From Bacillota bacterium (GTDB lineage: Bacteria > Bacillota > Clostridia > Christensenellales > SZUA-584), in NCBI GenBank assembly GCA_023415915.1, contig JAEZIZ010000092.1, positions 1 through 25,858 of the forward strand: 25,858 nt of DNA, in the 5' to 3' direction. Shown here in pieces: positions 6,213-13,728 of the stretch. The notes below the pieces were generated by a model. That model was not told the origin of the DNA. It made no database searches and was given only the letters and a program-made list of their open reading frames with translations. A program made the translations under genes and the position numbers. How positions within the stretch are numbered: the first letter of the stretch is position 1; every line of letters starts with the position of its first letter.

Positions 6213-8323
6213 CGGAAAAGAAATACCCCGGTATCGACCGCTTCAGGATGATAGCGGCGCTTCTTGTCGTTGCCATTCATAAATCTCCGCTGGCGTTGGT
6301 AGACCCCACGGCGGATTTCATACTTACAGGCGTTGTCGCGCGCGTAGCGGTGCCGTTTTTCTTTATGGTTTCCGGATTTTTCATGGACGCCCGAAAGCCA
6401 TGGGCGTTTATAAAGAAGACGGCAATAATCTACGCCGCCGCCATAATTTTGTACCTGCCGCTTAATGTCTATCACGGCATACCCATGAAATGGACAAGCC
6501 TTGGCGGCATATTGAAAGACATTTTTTTTGACGGTACGTACCTGCATCTTTGGTACTTGCCCGCCGCTATGACGGCAGCCTTTATATCATGGCTGCTTCT
6601 TAAGCGCTTCAAGAAAAAAGGAGCGCTGATAATCGCGCTTACGCTGTACGCCGTCGGGCTGCTGGGCGACAGCTATTATGGCTTTACGGAGAAGCTGCCC
6701 GCGCTGAAATCATTTTACGAGGCGGTGTTCTCGTTTTCGAGCTACACTCGAAACGGCCTGTTCTTTGCTCCGGTGTTTTTTATACTGGGCGCTATTTCAA
6801 GACGGGAAAAAAGATACGAACTCAAAACCTGCCTCGCCGGTATGTTTATATCGTTGTGCCTGATGATTGCCGAAGGGCTGCTGCTAAGAGCGGCCGGCGT
6901 GCAGAGACATGACAGCATGTATATAATGCTTATACCGTGCATGTTGTTTCTGTTTCGCAGCCTGCTGCTTTGGAATGGCAAAAGCCAAAGGCGCTTAAGA
7001 GACATGTCGGCTGTAGTATACATCGTACATCCTATCTCGATAGCGTTCGTATATAAGTTTGCAGCTCTTGCACAGCTGCAGTGGCTGAGCGGCAACAGCA
7101 TTATTAGATACCTCGCCGTATGCGCTGTCTCGCTGGCGGCCGCCGCACTGTTTGCGATACTGCCGCGGGGCAGTAAGCAGGAGGAGCAGAGACGCGTATG
7201 GGCGGAAATAGATATTGGGAGCCTTGTGCATAACGTAAGGGCGCTGCGCGGTGTGCTGCCGCGCGGATGCGATATAATGGCCGTCGTTAAGGCAGACGCG
7301 TATGGGCACGGCGACGTTGAAACCGCAAGGGCGCTCAGCCGCGAGGGCGTAAGCTCATTTGCCGTAGCAACTATAGACGAGGGACTGTGCCTGCGCAGAA
7401 ACGGCATAAGGGGCGAGATATTGATACTCGGATACACAGGCCCTAAAAGGGCCGCGGAGCTTTCCCTATACCGCCTGACGCAGACTATTGTGGACTATGA
7501 TTACGCGCTCGAACTGGAGCGCGCCAGGAAATTTGTGAGGGCGCACATAAAGGTGGACACCGGCATGCACAGGCTGGGCGAGAGCTGGGAGCATGTATCC
7601 CGCATAGAGGAGATGTTTAAATTAAGGCATATAAAAATAGTCGGAATATTCACGCATGAATGCGTTTCGGACAGCGCCGCTGCCGGCGACGTTGAGTTTA
7701 CGCGGATGCAGGAGCGGCGCTTCGGCGAACTGCTTGAAAAGCTTAAGGATCGGGGCATAGACATTCCCAAAACGCACGTGCAGAGCAGCTATGGCGTACT
7801 TGGGTGCAGCGAAGGCTGCGCCTGTGTGCGCACTGGTTTGGCGCTGTACGGCGCTGTCAGGCTTGAAAGCGGCGGGCGGTATGTAGACTTAAAGCCGGTG
7901 CTGGCGCTCAAGGCGCGGGTATCGCTGGTAAGGACAATAGCGGCAGGGGAGAGCGCAGGCTACGGGCGCGCTTTTACGGCCTCAAGGGATACGCGCATCG
8001 CCGTGCTGCCCGTCGGTTACGCGGACGGCGTACCGAGGAGCATGTCGAATGGTAACGGCTATGTATTGCTGCGCGGAAGGCGTGCGCCCATTGTTGGCAG
8101 CATATGCATGGATCAGCTGATGATAGACGTAACTGATATTCCTGGCGCGGCGCGCGGCGACATTGCGACGCTGATAGGCGCCGACGGGCATGAGGAGATA
8201 ACGGCTGTTAAGGCCGCAAAGTGCGCAAGCACGATACCCAACGAGCTGCTGAGCAGGCTGGGCGGGCGGATCGAGAGGGTGTATATATACGAAAATGTAT
8301 GCACCGGATACATTGATTATTGA
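6209..8323 (+). CDS. vanT: Membrane-bound serine racemase, VanT type
   Basis: A 704-residue fusion. Residues 1-320 form a polytopic acyltransferase-3-like membrane domain (FRMIAALLVVAIHKSP start, then many hydrophobic segments) thought to take up L-Ser. From about 330 a fold-type III PLP racemase begins (RVWAEIDIGSLVHNV) with the PLP lysine K361 in AVVKADAYGHG, and the other-face tyrosine region ESAGYGRAF plus VGYADGVPRSM. It should convert L-Ser to D-Ser for the ligase. The start is ATG 6209 in an ATGA overlap with vanXY; a GTG 15 nt upstream is possible but less likely. Both domains look complete and in frame. It closes the operon. Confidence 0.93.
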   Translation: MTEKKYPGIDRFRMIAALLVVAIHKSPLALVDPTADFILTGVVARVAVPFFFMVSGFFMDARKPWAFIKKTAIIYAAAIILYLPLNVYHGIPMKWTSLGGILKDIFFDGTYLHLWYLPAAMTAAFISWLLLKRFKKKGALIIALTLYAVGLLGDSYYGFTEKLPALKSFYEAVFSFSSYTRNGLFFAPVFFILGAISRREKRYELKTCLAGMFISLCLMIAEGLLLRAAGVQRHDSMYIMLIPCMLFLFRSLLLWNGKSQRRLRDMSAVVYIVHPISIAFVYKFAALAQLQWLSGNSIIRYLAVCAVSLAAAALFAILPRGSKQEEQRRVWAEIDIGSLVHNVRALRGVLPRGCDIMAVVKADAYGHGDVETARALSREGVSSFAVATIDEGLCLRRNGIRGEILILGYTGPKRAAELSLYRLTQTIVDYDYALELERARKFVRAHIKVDTGMHRLGESWEHVSRIEEMFKLRHIKIVGIFTHECVSDSAAAGDVEFTRMQERRFGELLEKLKDRGIDIPKTHVQSSYGVLGCSEGCACVRTGLALYGAVRLESGGRYVDLKPVLALKARVSLVRTIAAGESAGYGRAFTASRDTRIAVLPVGYADGVPRSMSNGNGYVLLRGRRAPIVGSICMDQLMIDVTDIPGAARGDIATLIGADGHEEITAVKAAKCASTIPNELLSRLGGRIERVYIYENVCTGYIDY

Positions 8324-8365
8324 CGTTCAGCGGAAAGGCCCGTCATTAAATCCCGCCATACTGTT

Positions 8366-8392
8366 TTAAGAAGTACCATTTATCGTACTTAA
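8366..8392. promoter_or_regulatory. Inverted repeat after the van operon
   Basis: TTAAGAAGTAC (8366-8376) and GTACTTAA (8385-8392) form an inverted repeat with one bulged A and an 8-nt loop, in the 111-bp gap between vanT and the mini-gene at 8435. It has no T-tract, so it is more likely an operator or small hairpin than a terminator. No clear terminator for the van operon is visible. Confidence 0.35.
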
Positions 8393-8434
8393 AGAGTTGT
8401 ATAAATAATGTATAAAGGGAAAGGAGTAGTTAGC

Positions 8435-8628
8435 ATGTTAGATATATTCGGCGGTATGTTTGACATTGATAGCGACGGAACGCTTGACGCGGGCGAGCGG
8501 GCGCTGAGTGTTCGTTTATCGAAGACATATATGAAGACGATGAAGACGACGATGAGGATGACGAAGACGATGGCGCTGATGACGACTATGATGATAGTGA
8601 CGATAACGAAGACGACGATTATGATTAA
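8435..8628 (+). pseudogene. Small EF-hand protein with an acidic tail, broken by a one-base deletion
   Basis: AAGGAG (8421-8426) precedes ATG 8435. The first 24 residues contain an EF-hand-like calcium loop, DIDSDGTLDAGE. Around 8501-8504 the frame changes: the real continuation lies in another frame, reading AECSFIEDIYEDDEDDDEDD and onward as an almost pure Asp/Glu tail to TAA at 8626-8628. Restoring one G at that point (GGCGCT to GGCGGCT) rejoins a GERAAE stretch and gives about 64 residues. The undisturbed first frame instead runs on as Met/Thr/Lys-rich nonsense to 8704. The cause is a recent mutation or a sequencing error. Small DxDGDGxLDxxE plus acidic-tail proteins occur in Clostridia; their function is unknown to me. 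Confidence 0.65.
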
Positions 8629-8722
8629 GTCAGGAGTAAACATTTGCGTACAATATATATCGCCTGATGTAATAATACGGTATAATCTATGTGAATTATG
8701 GTAAAAGGGGAAGGCTGAAATA

Positions 8723-9493
8723 ATGGATCTCGTATTCAGCGACAGCGTAAGAGCGGCTCTTGAAATCGCGAAACCGGGCGCAAACATACAATCATTATGG
8801 CTCGAACTCGACGTGGGGGATATAGGAGGCCTGCCGGATATAGGGTGCAGGAAGGGCGTCATACTCTCGATGCTCGAAGGTCCCGAAGGAGAAGACGCCA
8901 AAGATTCGCTGCGAGCGGTGCGGGAGATAAACGAAAGCGCGCTTAAAGCTCTCGCAGTGGCGTCCGCCGGAGAAACCGTAAGAATATGGTGGAGCGACAG
9001 TCCGGCGGAGACGTGCGGGTTTTACTTTGCGGTAAGCCTGCTTGAAAATTCAGAAGCGCTCATAAGAAGCATAAAGCTCCCGCCGTATTTTGAAGAGGGT
9101 GAAAGCATCCGCGTGCACGACAGCTTAAAGAGCTTAGACGCGGATATGCTTAATATGCTATTGCCGCTGGAGCAGGACGTAAGCCCCGCGCTGTGCCGCG
9201 CCATAGCGTGCAGGTGGGGCGAGCTTGTGTACGAGAACGCGCCGCTGCGGGCGGTCGTAAACGGCAGGCTCGTATCCGCGCCCGGGGATTTTTACGACCA
9301 TACGCTGAGGAAGTACTTTGCGGACGGTGAATTTACCGTGGCACAAGCAATAGGGCGGGCGCTTGGCATGTGTAAGCTGGGGCTTAGCGATTGGCTGTAC
9401 GCGCAGCGTATACGGCATATGATAGAAGCGGGAGAGCTGGAAATCGTAAAGTCTGATAAAAACTTCTACCTCACGGGCGTAAGAAAAACTTAA
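8723..9493 (+). CDS. DUF1835/DUF3658-like protein of unknown function
   Basis: A 256-residue soluble protein with no signal peptide or membrane segment. The N-terminal half opens MDLVFSDSVRAAL and contains VRIWWSDSPAETCGF near 86-100, the kind of W-x-x-D/S-P/N-x-E motif seen in DUF1835 proteins. The C-terminal part has W-GELVYENAPLRAVVNGRLVS and DFYDHTLRKYF, typical of the associated DUF3658. From memory these families are widespread in Bacillota with no established biochemical role. A GGGGAAGG ribosome site precedes ATG 8723. It shares its strand with its neighbours but is separated by 76 nt from the next gene and may be monocistronic. Confidence 0.65.
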   Translation: MDLVFSDSVRAALEIAKPGANIQSLWLELDVGDIGGLPDIGCRKGVILSMLEGPEGEDAKDSLRAVREINESALKALAVASAGETVRIWWSDSPAETCGFYFAVSLLENSEALIRSIKLPPYFEEGESIRVHDSLKSLDADMLNMLLPLEQDVSPALCRAIACRWGELVYENAPLRAVVNGRLVSAPGDFYDHTLRKYFADGEFTVAQAIGRALGMCKLGLSDWLYAQRIRHMIEAGELEIVKSDKNFYLTGVRKT

Positions 9494-9569
9494 GGCGTTA
9501 CGCTCATTAATGGCGCGGGAACGCGTGATAAGATATGTTCGCGGTGCTATTTAAAAAACGGGGGCGCTT

Positions 9570-10355
9570 ATGCAACAGGAAAAACTGTACTTTAATCATG
9601 CGGATATAAACAAGATATCCGTCTGTTTTACGTGGGACGACAACTGCTACGCGCATATCGAGCTGATTGCTACGCAGTTTGCGCGTCGCGGCCTTAAGTG
9701 CACGTTTTATATAAACCCCGGAAAAGAGGGCTACAGCGAGAAATTCGCGTCCGGTTACCGCGATCTTGCCGGGGAAGGCTTTGAAATAGGCAGCCACAGC
9801 TATCATCATGTGCGCCTTACCGGCCTTAAGGATGAAGAGCTGGAGCATCAGATAAAGGCGTCGGCGGACGGCATATTCGAGAGCATTGGCGTGTACCCTT
9901 CCACATTCGCGTTTCCGTATCACGACTTTGACGAGCGTACGCTCTCTTTTGTAAGGCAATACCACCTCGAAACGAGGAATACGCTGCACGGTTCGGTGCG
10001 GTTTGGCGTAAGGTCGAATTCGAGCCCGGAAGAGATGTTCGGCGCGGTGAAGGAATGTGTATCGGCGGGACAAAATATCGTATTTTCGGGGCATTCGGCG
10101 GTTTCGAACTTAACAGAGCTTTCTTCGCCCGACTGCGGGTACGAGCCGATACTGCTAGATAATCTGAACGCTTTATTGGACAAGATACATACGGTTGGGA
10201 ACGCGCAGGTGCTGACGCTGGAGCAGGCCGCGCTTAAAGAGTACATAATAAGCAATTGCGAAGTCGCCGAAAACACATATACGCTGGCGAGCGGACAGGC
10301 GGAATACTTTAGCGCGTTCGGCATAGATGCAATCAGGCTGAGCCGCATTATTTGA
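9570..10355 (+). CDS. Polysaccharide deacetylase (NodB/CE4) family protein
   Basis: A 261-residue protein with the CE4 motif set in order: motif 1 TWDDN at 21-25 (usually TFDDG), motif 2 GSHSYHH at 74-80 providing the metal histidines H76 and H80, and motif 3 FAFPYHDFD near 113-121. The family removes acetyl groups from GlcNAc polymers such as peptidoglycan or chitin. There is no signal peptide or transmembrane helix, so it acts in the cytoplasm or on an unknown small substrate, unlike secreted PgdA. D23 and D24 are kept; the F-to-W and G-to-N changes in motif 1 are unusual. A GGGGGCG site precedes ATG 9570 at suitable spacing. Confidence 0.82.
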   Translation: MQQEKLYFNHADINKISVCFTWDDNCYAHIELIATQFARRGLKCTFYINPGKEGYSEKFASGYRDLAGEGFEIGSHSYHHVRLTGLKDEELEHQIKASADGIFESIGVYPSTFAFPYHDFDERTLSFVRQYHLETRNTLHGSVRFGVRSNSSPEEMFGAVKECVSAGQNIVFSGHSAVSNLTELSSPDCGYEPILLDNLNALLDKIHTVGNAQVLTLEQAALKEYIISNCEVAENTYTLASGQAEYFSAFGIDAIRLSRII

Positions 10356-10465
10356 GAGCTTTACCCGCGCAATAAATTCGGATTTTCATTTCTTATTATA
10401 ATGACGTAAGGTTTTCCCGTGTATAGAGTGTCGATGACCGAAGGGACGGGAATATTATTTATTTC

Positions 10466-10507
10466 AAAGATTCTTCAGTCGCTTCGCTCCTTTTGAATGA
10501 CAAAAGA
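10466..10507. repeat. Degenerate palindromic intergenic repeat
   Basis: The 399-bp gap 10356-10754 holds no gene. This part (AAAGATTCTTC, CGCTTCGCTCC, GAATGACAAAAG) resembles the core of the element at 2310-2396. The rest of the gap contains a tandem 15-bp repeat, a larger inverted element and the promoter of the next gene. Confidence 0.5.
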
Positions 10508-10541
10508 GACTTAATCGGTAACCTAGCTTTTGCAATGCATA

Positions 10542-10571
10542 AGACGCAGAGTGTTAAGACTCAGAGTGTTA
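10542..10571. repeat. Tandem 15-bp direct repeat
   Basis: Two adjacent 15-mers, AGACGCAGAGTGTTA (10542-10556) and AGACTCAGAGTGTTA (10557-10571), differ at one base. They sit between the two palindromic elements in the same gene-free stretch. Confidence 0.7.
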
Positions 10572-10586
10572 AACAATCCCTTCATA

Positions 10587-10661
10587 TGTCATTCCGAACG
10601 TATGTGAGGAATCTTATAATAAGCCTATTTCCATAAGATCCTCGTTCACTGCGTCTAGACA
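10587..10661. repeat. Inverted-repeat element (MITE/REP-like)
   Basis: Left arm TGTCATTCC...GAGGAATCTTAT (10587-10617) and right arm ATAAGATCCTC...TAGACA (10632-10661) are inverted copies matching best at the GAGGATCTTAT part and the TGTC ends. The ATTCCGAA...GAGGAATCT text is typical of short dispersed palindromes in Bacillota spacers. No coding content. Confidence 0.5.
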
Positions 10662-10676
10662 GGTTTCTTCCTGTAA

Positions 10677-10730
10677 TTACAATCCGTTTACAAAATGTTG
10701 AATATCTGTTTACGGCATATATGGTAAAAT
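10677..10730 (+). promoter_or_regulatory. 11-bp direct-repeat operator and promoter, copy A (response regulator gene)
   Basis: Units at an exact 11-bp step are TTACAATCCGT (10677), TTACAAAATGT (10688), TGAATATCTGT (10699) and TTACGGCATAT (10710), then -10 TAAAAT (10725-10730). There is no consensus -35, as expected for an activator-dependent promoter. AGGAGG at 10742-10747 follows. Similar arrays occur at 13649 and 15315. Eleven-bp phased repeats fit tandem binding by an OmpR/PhoB-type regulator, most simply the one encoded here. Confidence 0.65.
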
Positions 10731-10754
10731 AAGATATATACAGGAGGTGTTGAT

Positions 10755-11417
10755 GTGGCAAGAAACAGGATACTCGTCGTTGAGGACGACGAACCTATAT
10801 CCAAGGTGATAAGGAAGAACCTTACGGCGGCGGGCTATGCGGTGGCCGCGTGCTACGACGGCGCGGAGGCGGCAAAGCTGCTCGCTTCGGACACGGACTT
10901 TGACCTCGCGCTGCTCGACGTGATGCTGCCCGGCATAGACGGCTTTGAGTTGATGGCATATATGAAGCATTACGACATCCCTGTGATATACCTGACTGCC
11001 AAGGCTGACGTAAGCTCGAAGGTGCAGGGGCTCAAAGACGGGGCGGAGGATTATATCGTAAAGCCGTTTGAGGTGTTGGAATTGCTTGTGCGCATAGAGA
11101 AGGTGCTCGAGCGCACGGGCAGGATGAAGCAGGTATTAAACGCCGCGGATATAGAGATTAACCTGTTAGAGCGCTCGGTGCGCAGGAACGGCGAGGAGAT
11201 AAGCCTAAAACCCATGGAATTCGACCTTCTGGTAATGCTGGCGAAGAACAAGAACATAGCGCTCTCGCGCGAGCGGCTGCTGAGCGGTGTGTGGGGCGTG
11301 GACTTTGCGGGCGAGACGCGCACCGTGGACGTGCATATAGGGCAATTAAGAAAGAAGCTGGGGCTTTGGGGCAACATAAAGACGGTCTCCAAGATGGGCT
11401 ACCGTCTGGAGGACTGA
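10755..11417 (+). CDS. OmpR/PhoB-family response regulator
   Basis: A 220-residue regulator with receiver residues E10-D11-D12, phospho-acceptor D55 in LALLDVMLPG, T/K sites in YLTAKAD and EDYIVKPFEVLELL, and a C-terminal winged helix (about 125-220; TVDVHIGQLRKKLG, KTVSKMGYRLED). It starts at GTG 10755, 7 nt after AGGAGG; the overlapping ATG at 10753 is in another frame. One base separates its stop from the kinase start, so the two are one operon. The repeat array just upstream suggests autoregulation, and matching arrays before two lipoprotein genes suggest its targets. The signal is unknown. Confidence 0.9.
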   Translation: MARNRILVVEDDEPISKVIRKNLTAAGYAVAACYDGAEAAKLLASDTDFDLALLDVMLPGIDGFELMAYMKHYDIPVIYLTAKADVSSKVQGLKDGAEDYIVKPFEVLELLVRIEKVLERTGRMKQVLNAADIEINLLERSVRRNGEEISLKPMEFDLLVMLAKNKNIALSRERLLSGVWGVDFAGETRTVDVHIGQLRKKLGLWGNIKTVSKMGYRLED

Positions 11418-11418
11418 C

Positions 11419-12804
11419 ATGAAGCTGTGGCTTAAAATCTCGCTTATTGCGATTATAATGGTGACGCTCGCTACCGGCATCTGCAGCCTTGTAATGCTGC
11501 TACGCGCGGGGCAGAACAGCCTTGAATTGGCGGTAAGCAACGCGCTGGCCGATCAGCAAATGAGGGCGGCCTCGTGGAGCGAGTCTATGAACGGCAACAC
11601 GGCTTCTGGGGGATACAGCGCGACAGCGCAGCGTTCACTTGCGAAATATCTTATTGGCAAGTTCGCCGACGAGAACACTATACTCGTGTCGGGCAGCGAC
11701 TTTATATATAACACCACGCATATAGACCCCGCGGAATACCTGCCTGTGCAGGGGGAAAGCCAGCAGTACATAATAACGGACCTAGACGGCAGTACTTATA
11801 TCATTGCGGGAAGCAATATCAATATCAACTATACGCCATATAAGCTTTATATAATAAAGGATTTAAGCGCCGTTTATGCGGGAGTGGAAGCGCTCTCCTA
11901 TCAGTTCGCGCTCATTAACTTCGCAGTTATAATTTGCGCCGGAGTAATAATAATCGTTTCGGTACGGCTAGTGCTGAAGCCTATAGCCGCGCTCAAACGC
12001 AGCGCCGGCCTGATAGCGGCGGGCATATACGACAAGCGTATAGAGATAGCGGAAAACGACGAGGTGGGCGAGCTGGCGGCGCACTTCAACAGCATGGCGG
12101 AGGCGGTGGAAAGCCGCGTAAACGAGCTTAAAAACGAGGCGGACAGGCGGGAGATGTTCATGTCGGCGCTGACGCACGAGCTTAAGACGCCTATGACGTC
12201 TATATCCGGCAACGCGCAGACGCTGCTGCGCACAAAGATGGACGATGACGAGCGCTCGGATGCGCTTATGCGGATAGACGCCGAGTGCCTGCGGGTGGAG
12301 CGCCTGTCGCAGAAGCTTATGCAGCTTATAGTGCTGCACCAGAACGACAGCATACGGCTTGAGCCGGGAAGCGTAAACGAATTGCTTAAAAGCGTGGAAG
12401 CGTCGTGCGCGCAGCAGTTGAAGCAGCGTGGATTGAAGCTTAAAGTAACAAACAGCATGGATAAGCTCGTTATGGATAAAGACCTGCTCTCGAGCCTGCT
12501 TTTAAACCTCATTGACAACGCTGGCAAGGCCTCCCGGCCGGGCGACACCATAGAGCTATGCGTTAGGGGCGGGGAGATATGCGTACAAGATTATGGCAAG
12601 GGCATACCGCCGGACGAGATATCGAAGATAACGCAGCCGTTTTATATGGTGGATAAATCCCGCAGCCGCAAAGCGGGAGGCACGGGCCTTGGCCTTGCGA
12701 TAGCGGACGAGATAGCGCGGCTGCACGGCGCGAGGCTCGAGTTTGAGAGCGAAATAGGCAGGGGAACAAAAGCAAAGGTGGTGTTTGAGCGTTATGAAGA
12801 TTAA
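11419..12804 (+). CDS. Membrane sensor histidine kinase with an extracytoplasmic sensor domain
   Basis: A 461-residue kinase. A first membrane helix (about 7-29), an outer domain of about 130 residues (30-160) and a second helix (about 162-185) are followed by a HAMP domain (VLKPIAALKRSAGLIAAG...), the H-box ALTHELKTPMTS with H253, an N-box (LLNLIDNAGKASRPGD), a G1 box (VQDYGKGIPPDEI) and GGTGLGLAIADE. All catalytic boxes are present. The outer domain is large enough to bind a ligand or a lipoprotein partner, unlike the tiny loops of VanS and the BceS-like kinase here. GGAGG precedes ATG 11419. Its last codons overlap a 47-codon membrane peptide gene by 11 nt. Confidence 0.92.
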   Translation: MKLWLKISLIAIIMVTLATGICSLVMLLRAGQNSLELAVSNALADQQMRAASWSESMNGNTASGGYSATAQRSLAKYLIGKFADENTILVSGSDFIYNTTHIDPAEYLPVQGESQQYIITDLDGSTYIIAGSNININYTPYKLYIIKDLSAVYAGVEALSYQFALINFAVIICAGVIIIVSVRLVLKPIAALKRSAGLIAAGIYDKRIEIAENDEVGELAAHFNSMAEAVESRVNELKNEADRREMFMSALTHELKTPMTSISGNAQTLLRTKMDDDERSDALMRIDAECLRVERLSQKLMQLIVLHQNDSIRLEPGSVNELLKSVEASCAQQLKQRGLKLKVTNSMDKLVMDKDLLSSLLLNLIDNAGKASRPGDTIELCVRGGEICVQDYGKGIPPDEISKITQPFYMVDKSRSRKAGGTGLGLAIADEIARLHGARLEFESEIGRGTKAKVVFERYED

Positions 12805-12937
12805 TAGATGGACGCTGCTGTTTGTTGTGCTGGCTGTGCTGCTGCTCTTTTCGCTGTTTGCCGTACCCAAAATAGCAATGGATGCGATGAACGAGACTAA
12901 AGGCAAAATAGTGACGGTTGCCGATGACAGGGGATAG
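12794..12937 (+). CDS. 47-residue single-pass membrane peptide coupled to the histidine kinase
   Basis: ATG 12794 lies inside the last codons of the kinase gene (11-nt overlap), with GGTGGTG about 10 nt upstream. The product starts MKINRW, then a strong hydrophobic helix (about 7-25, LLFVVLAVLLLFSLFAV) and a short polar tail ending ADDRG. The layout of a short charged start, one helix and a small outer tail is that of small kinase-modulating membrane peptides. It has no family match I know and lacks the cysteines of MgrB. Tight overlap implies co-expression and suggests a role at the kinase, which is inference. It may also be a chance frame, but the charge pattern and overlap argue for a gene. 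Confidence 0.6.
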   Translation: MKINRWTLLFVVLAVLLLFSLFAVPKIAMDAMNETKGKIVTVADDRG

Positions 12938-13005
12938 ATGCCATACCGGGTCTGCGGCTACAGGGGCGAGGATCATATGGATATTAATTTTAAGGAGTAT
13001 CATAT

Positions 13006-13611
13006 ATGAAAGAGTTTATTATCTTCGATGTGATGGGCGTCATATTTACCGTAGGGGACGACACGAACGACCTGCTTGTGCCGTACATACTCGAAAGAAA
13101 ACCGCAGACGCAAAAGGATACGATAAAGCGGCTCTACCTAGAGGCGAGCCTTGGCAGAATACATTCGGGCGAATTCTGGACAGGGTGCGGCTTTTCCGCG
13201 GACGAAATTAAGGCCGCCCAAAAAACTTATCTCGACACGCGCCTTACGCTGGATCCGGGGTTTATAGAATGCGCAAAAGTCTTAAAGCAAAAATACAGGC
13301 TGGCGCTGCTTTCCAACGACGTATCCGAATGGAGCCGATATTTGCGCAAACGCCACCATATAGACGACTATATAGACTATGCGTTCATAAGCGGCGACCT
13401 GGGATTAAGAAAGCCCGACCCCAAGATATACGATTACGCGCTTCATGCTATGGGCGCAAAGCCTTACGAGTGCGTGTTCATAGACGATTCTCCCGAGCGC
13501 GTCGACGCTGCCGCCGAACTCGGCATAGCTTCGATACTGTTCAACAGGGATAATATTGCATACAAAGGGCTGCAGGTTAAGTCTTTTGAAGGGCTGCGCG
13601 CATTGCTGTAG
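13006..13611 (+). CDS. HAD-superfamily hydrolase (subfamily IA-like), atypical motif I
   Basis: A 201-residue protein with HAD motifs II-IV: LLSND (S103), RKPDPKIY (K136) and FIDDS (D160, D161), plus an alpha-helical cap inserted after motif I. Motif I reads FDVMGV: the nucleophile D8 is present but the usual second Asp two residues later is Met10, so the normal general acid/base is missing. The closest layout is the YihX/epoxide-hydrolase-N-like IA group. AAGGAG precedes ATG 13006. The substrate is unknown. It lies 68 nt after the membrane peptide gene on the same strand and may be read through from the two-component operon. Confidence 0.82.
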   Translation: MKEFIIFDVMGVIFTVGDDTNDLLVPYILERKPQTQKDTIKRLYLEASLGRIHSGEFWTGCGFSADEIKAAQKTYLDTRLTLDPGFIECAKVLKQKYRLALLSNDVSEWSRYLRKRHHIDDYIDYAFISGDLGLRKPDPKIYDYALHAMGAKPYECVFIDDSPERVDAAAELGIASILFNRDNIAYKGLQVKSFEGLRALL

Positions 13612-13648
13612 CGATATTGCCTGAGTAACTGCATATGCAGATGTCAAT

Positions 13649-13702
13649 TTACAATACGCTTACAGGCCGATGAATACTTGTTGCATTTTTACGGTCTAGA
13701 CT
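13649..13702 (+). promoter_or_regulatory. 11-bp direct-repeat operator and promoter, copy B (first lipoprotein gene)
   Basis: Units TTACAATACGC (13649), TTACAGGCCGA (13660), TGAATACTTGT (13671) and a weak TGCATTTTTAC (13682), then -10 TAGACT (13697-13702). The fourth unit starts 15 nt before the -10, exactly as in copy A. The segment CTAGACTGG around the -10 is shared with copy C. Confidence 0.65.
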
Positions 13703-13728
13703 GGCAGCAGGGAAGGCGGTAACAGGTT

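Noticed and set aside
8521..8625. Repetitive GAC/GAT/GAA stretch that looks like a microsatellite
   Set aside because: It is best explained as codons for an Asp/Glu-rich tail after the frameshift, not a tandem repeat array.
10677..10720. 11-bp-phased repeats as a CRISPR or plasmid iteron array
   Set aside because: Units are too short and degenerate for CRISPR, no cas or rep gene is present, and their fixed distance to -10 boxes fits promoter operators.
11901..12551. Minus-strand open frame of 216 codons opposite the histidine kinase
   Set aside because: Ser/Arg-rich shadow of the kinase catalytic core; no ribosome site or recognisable domain.
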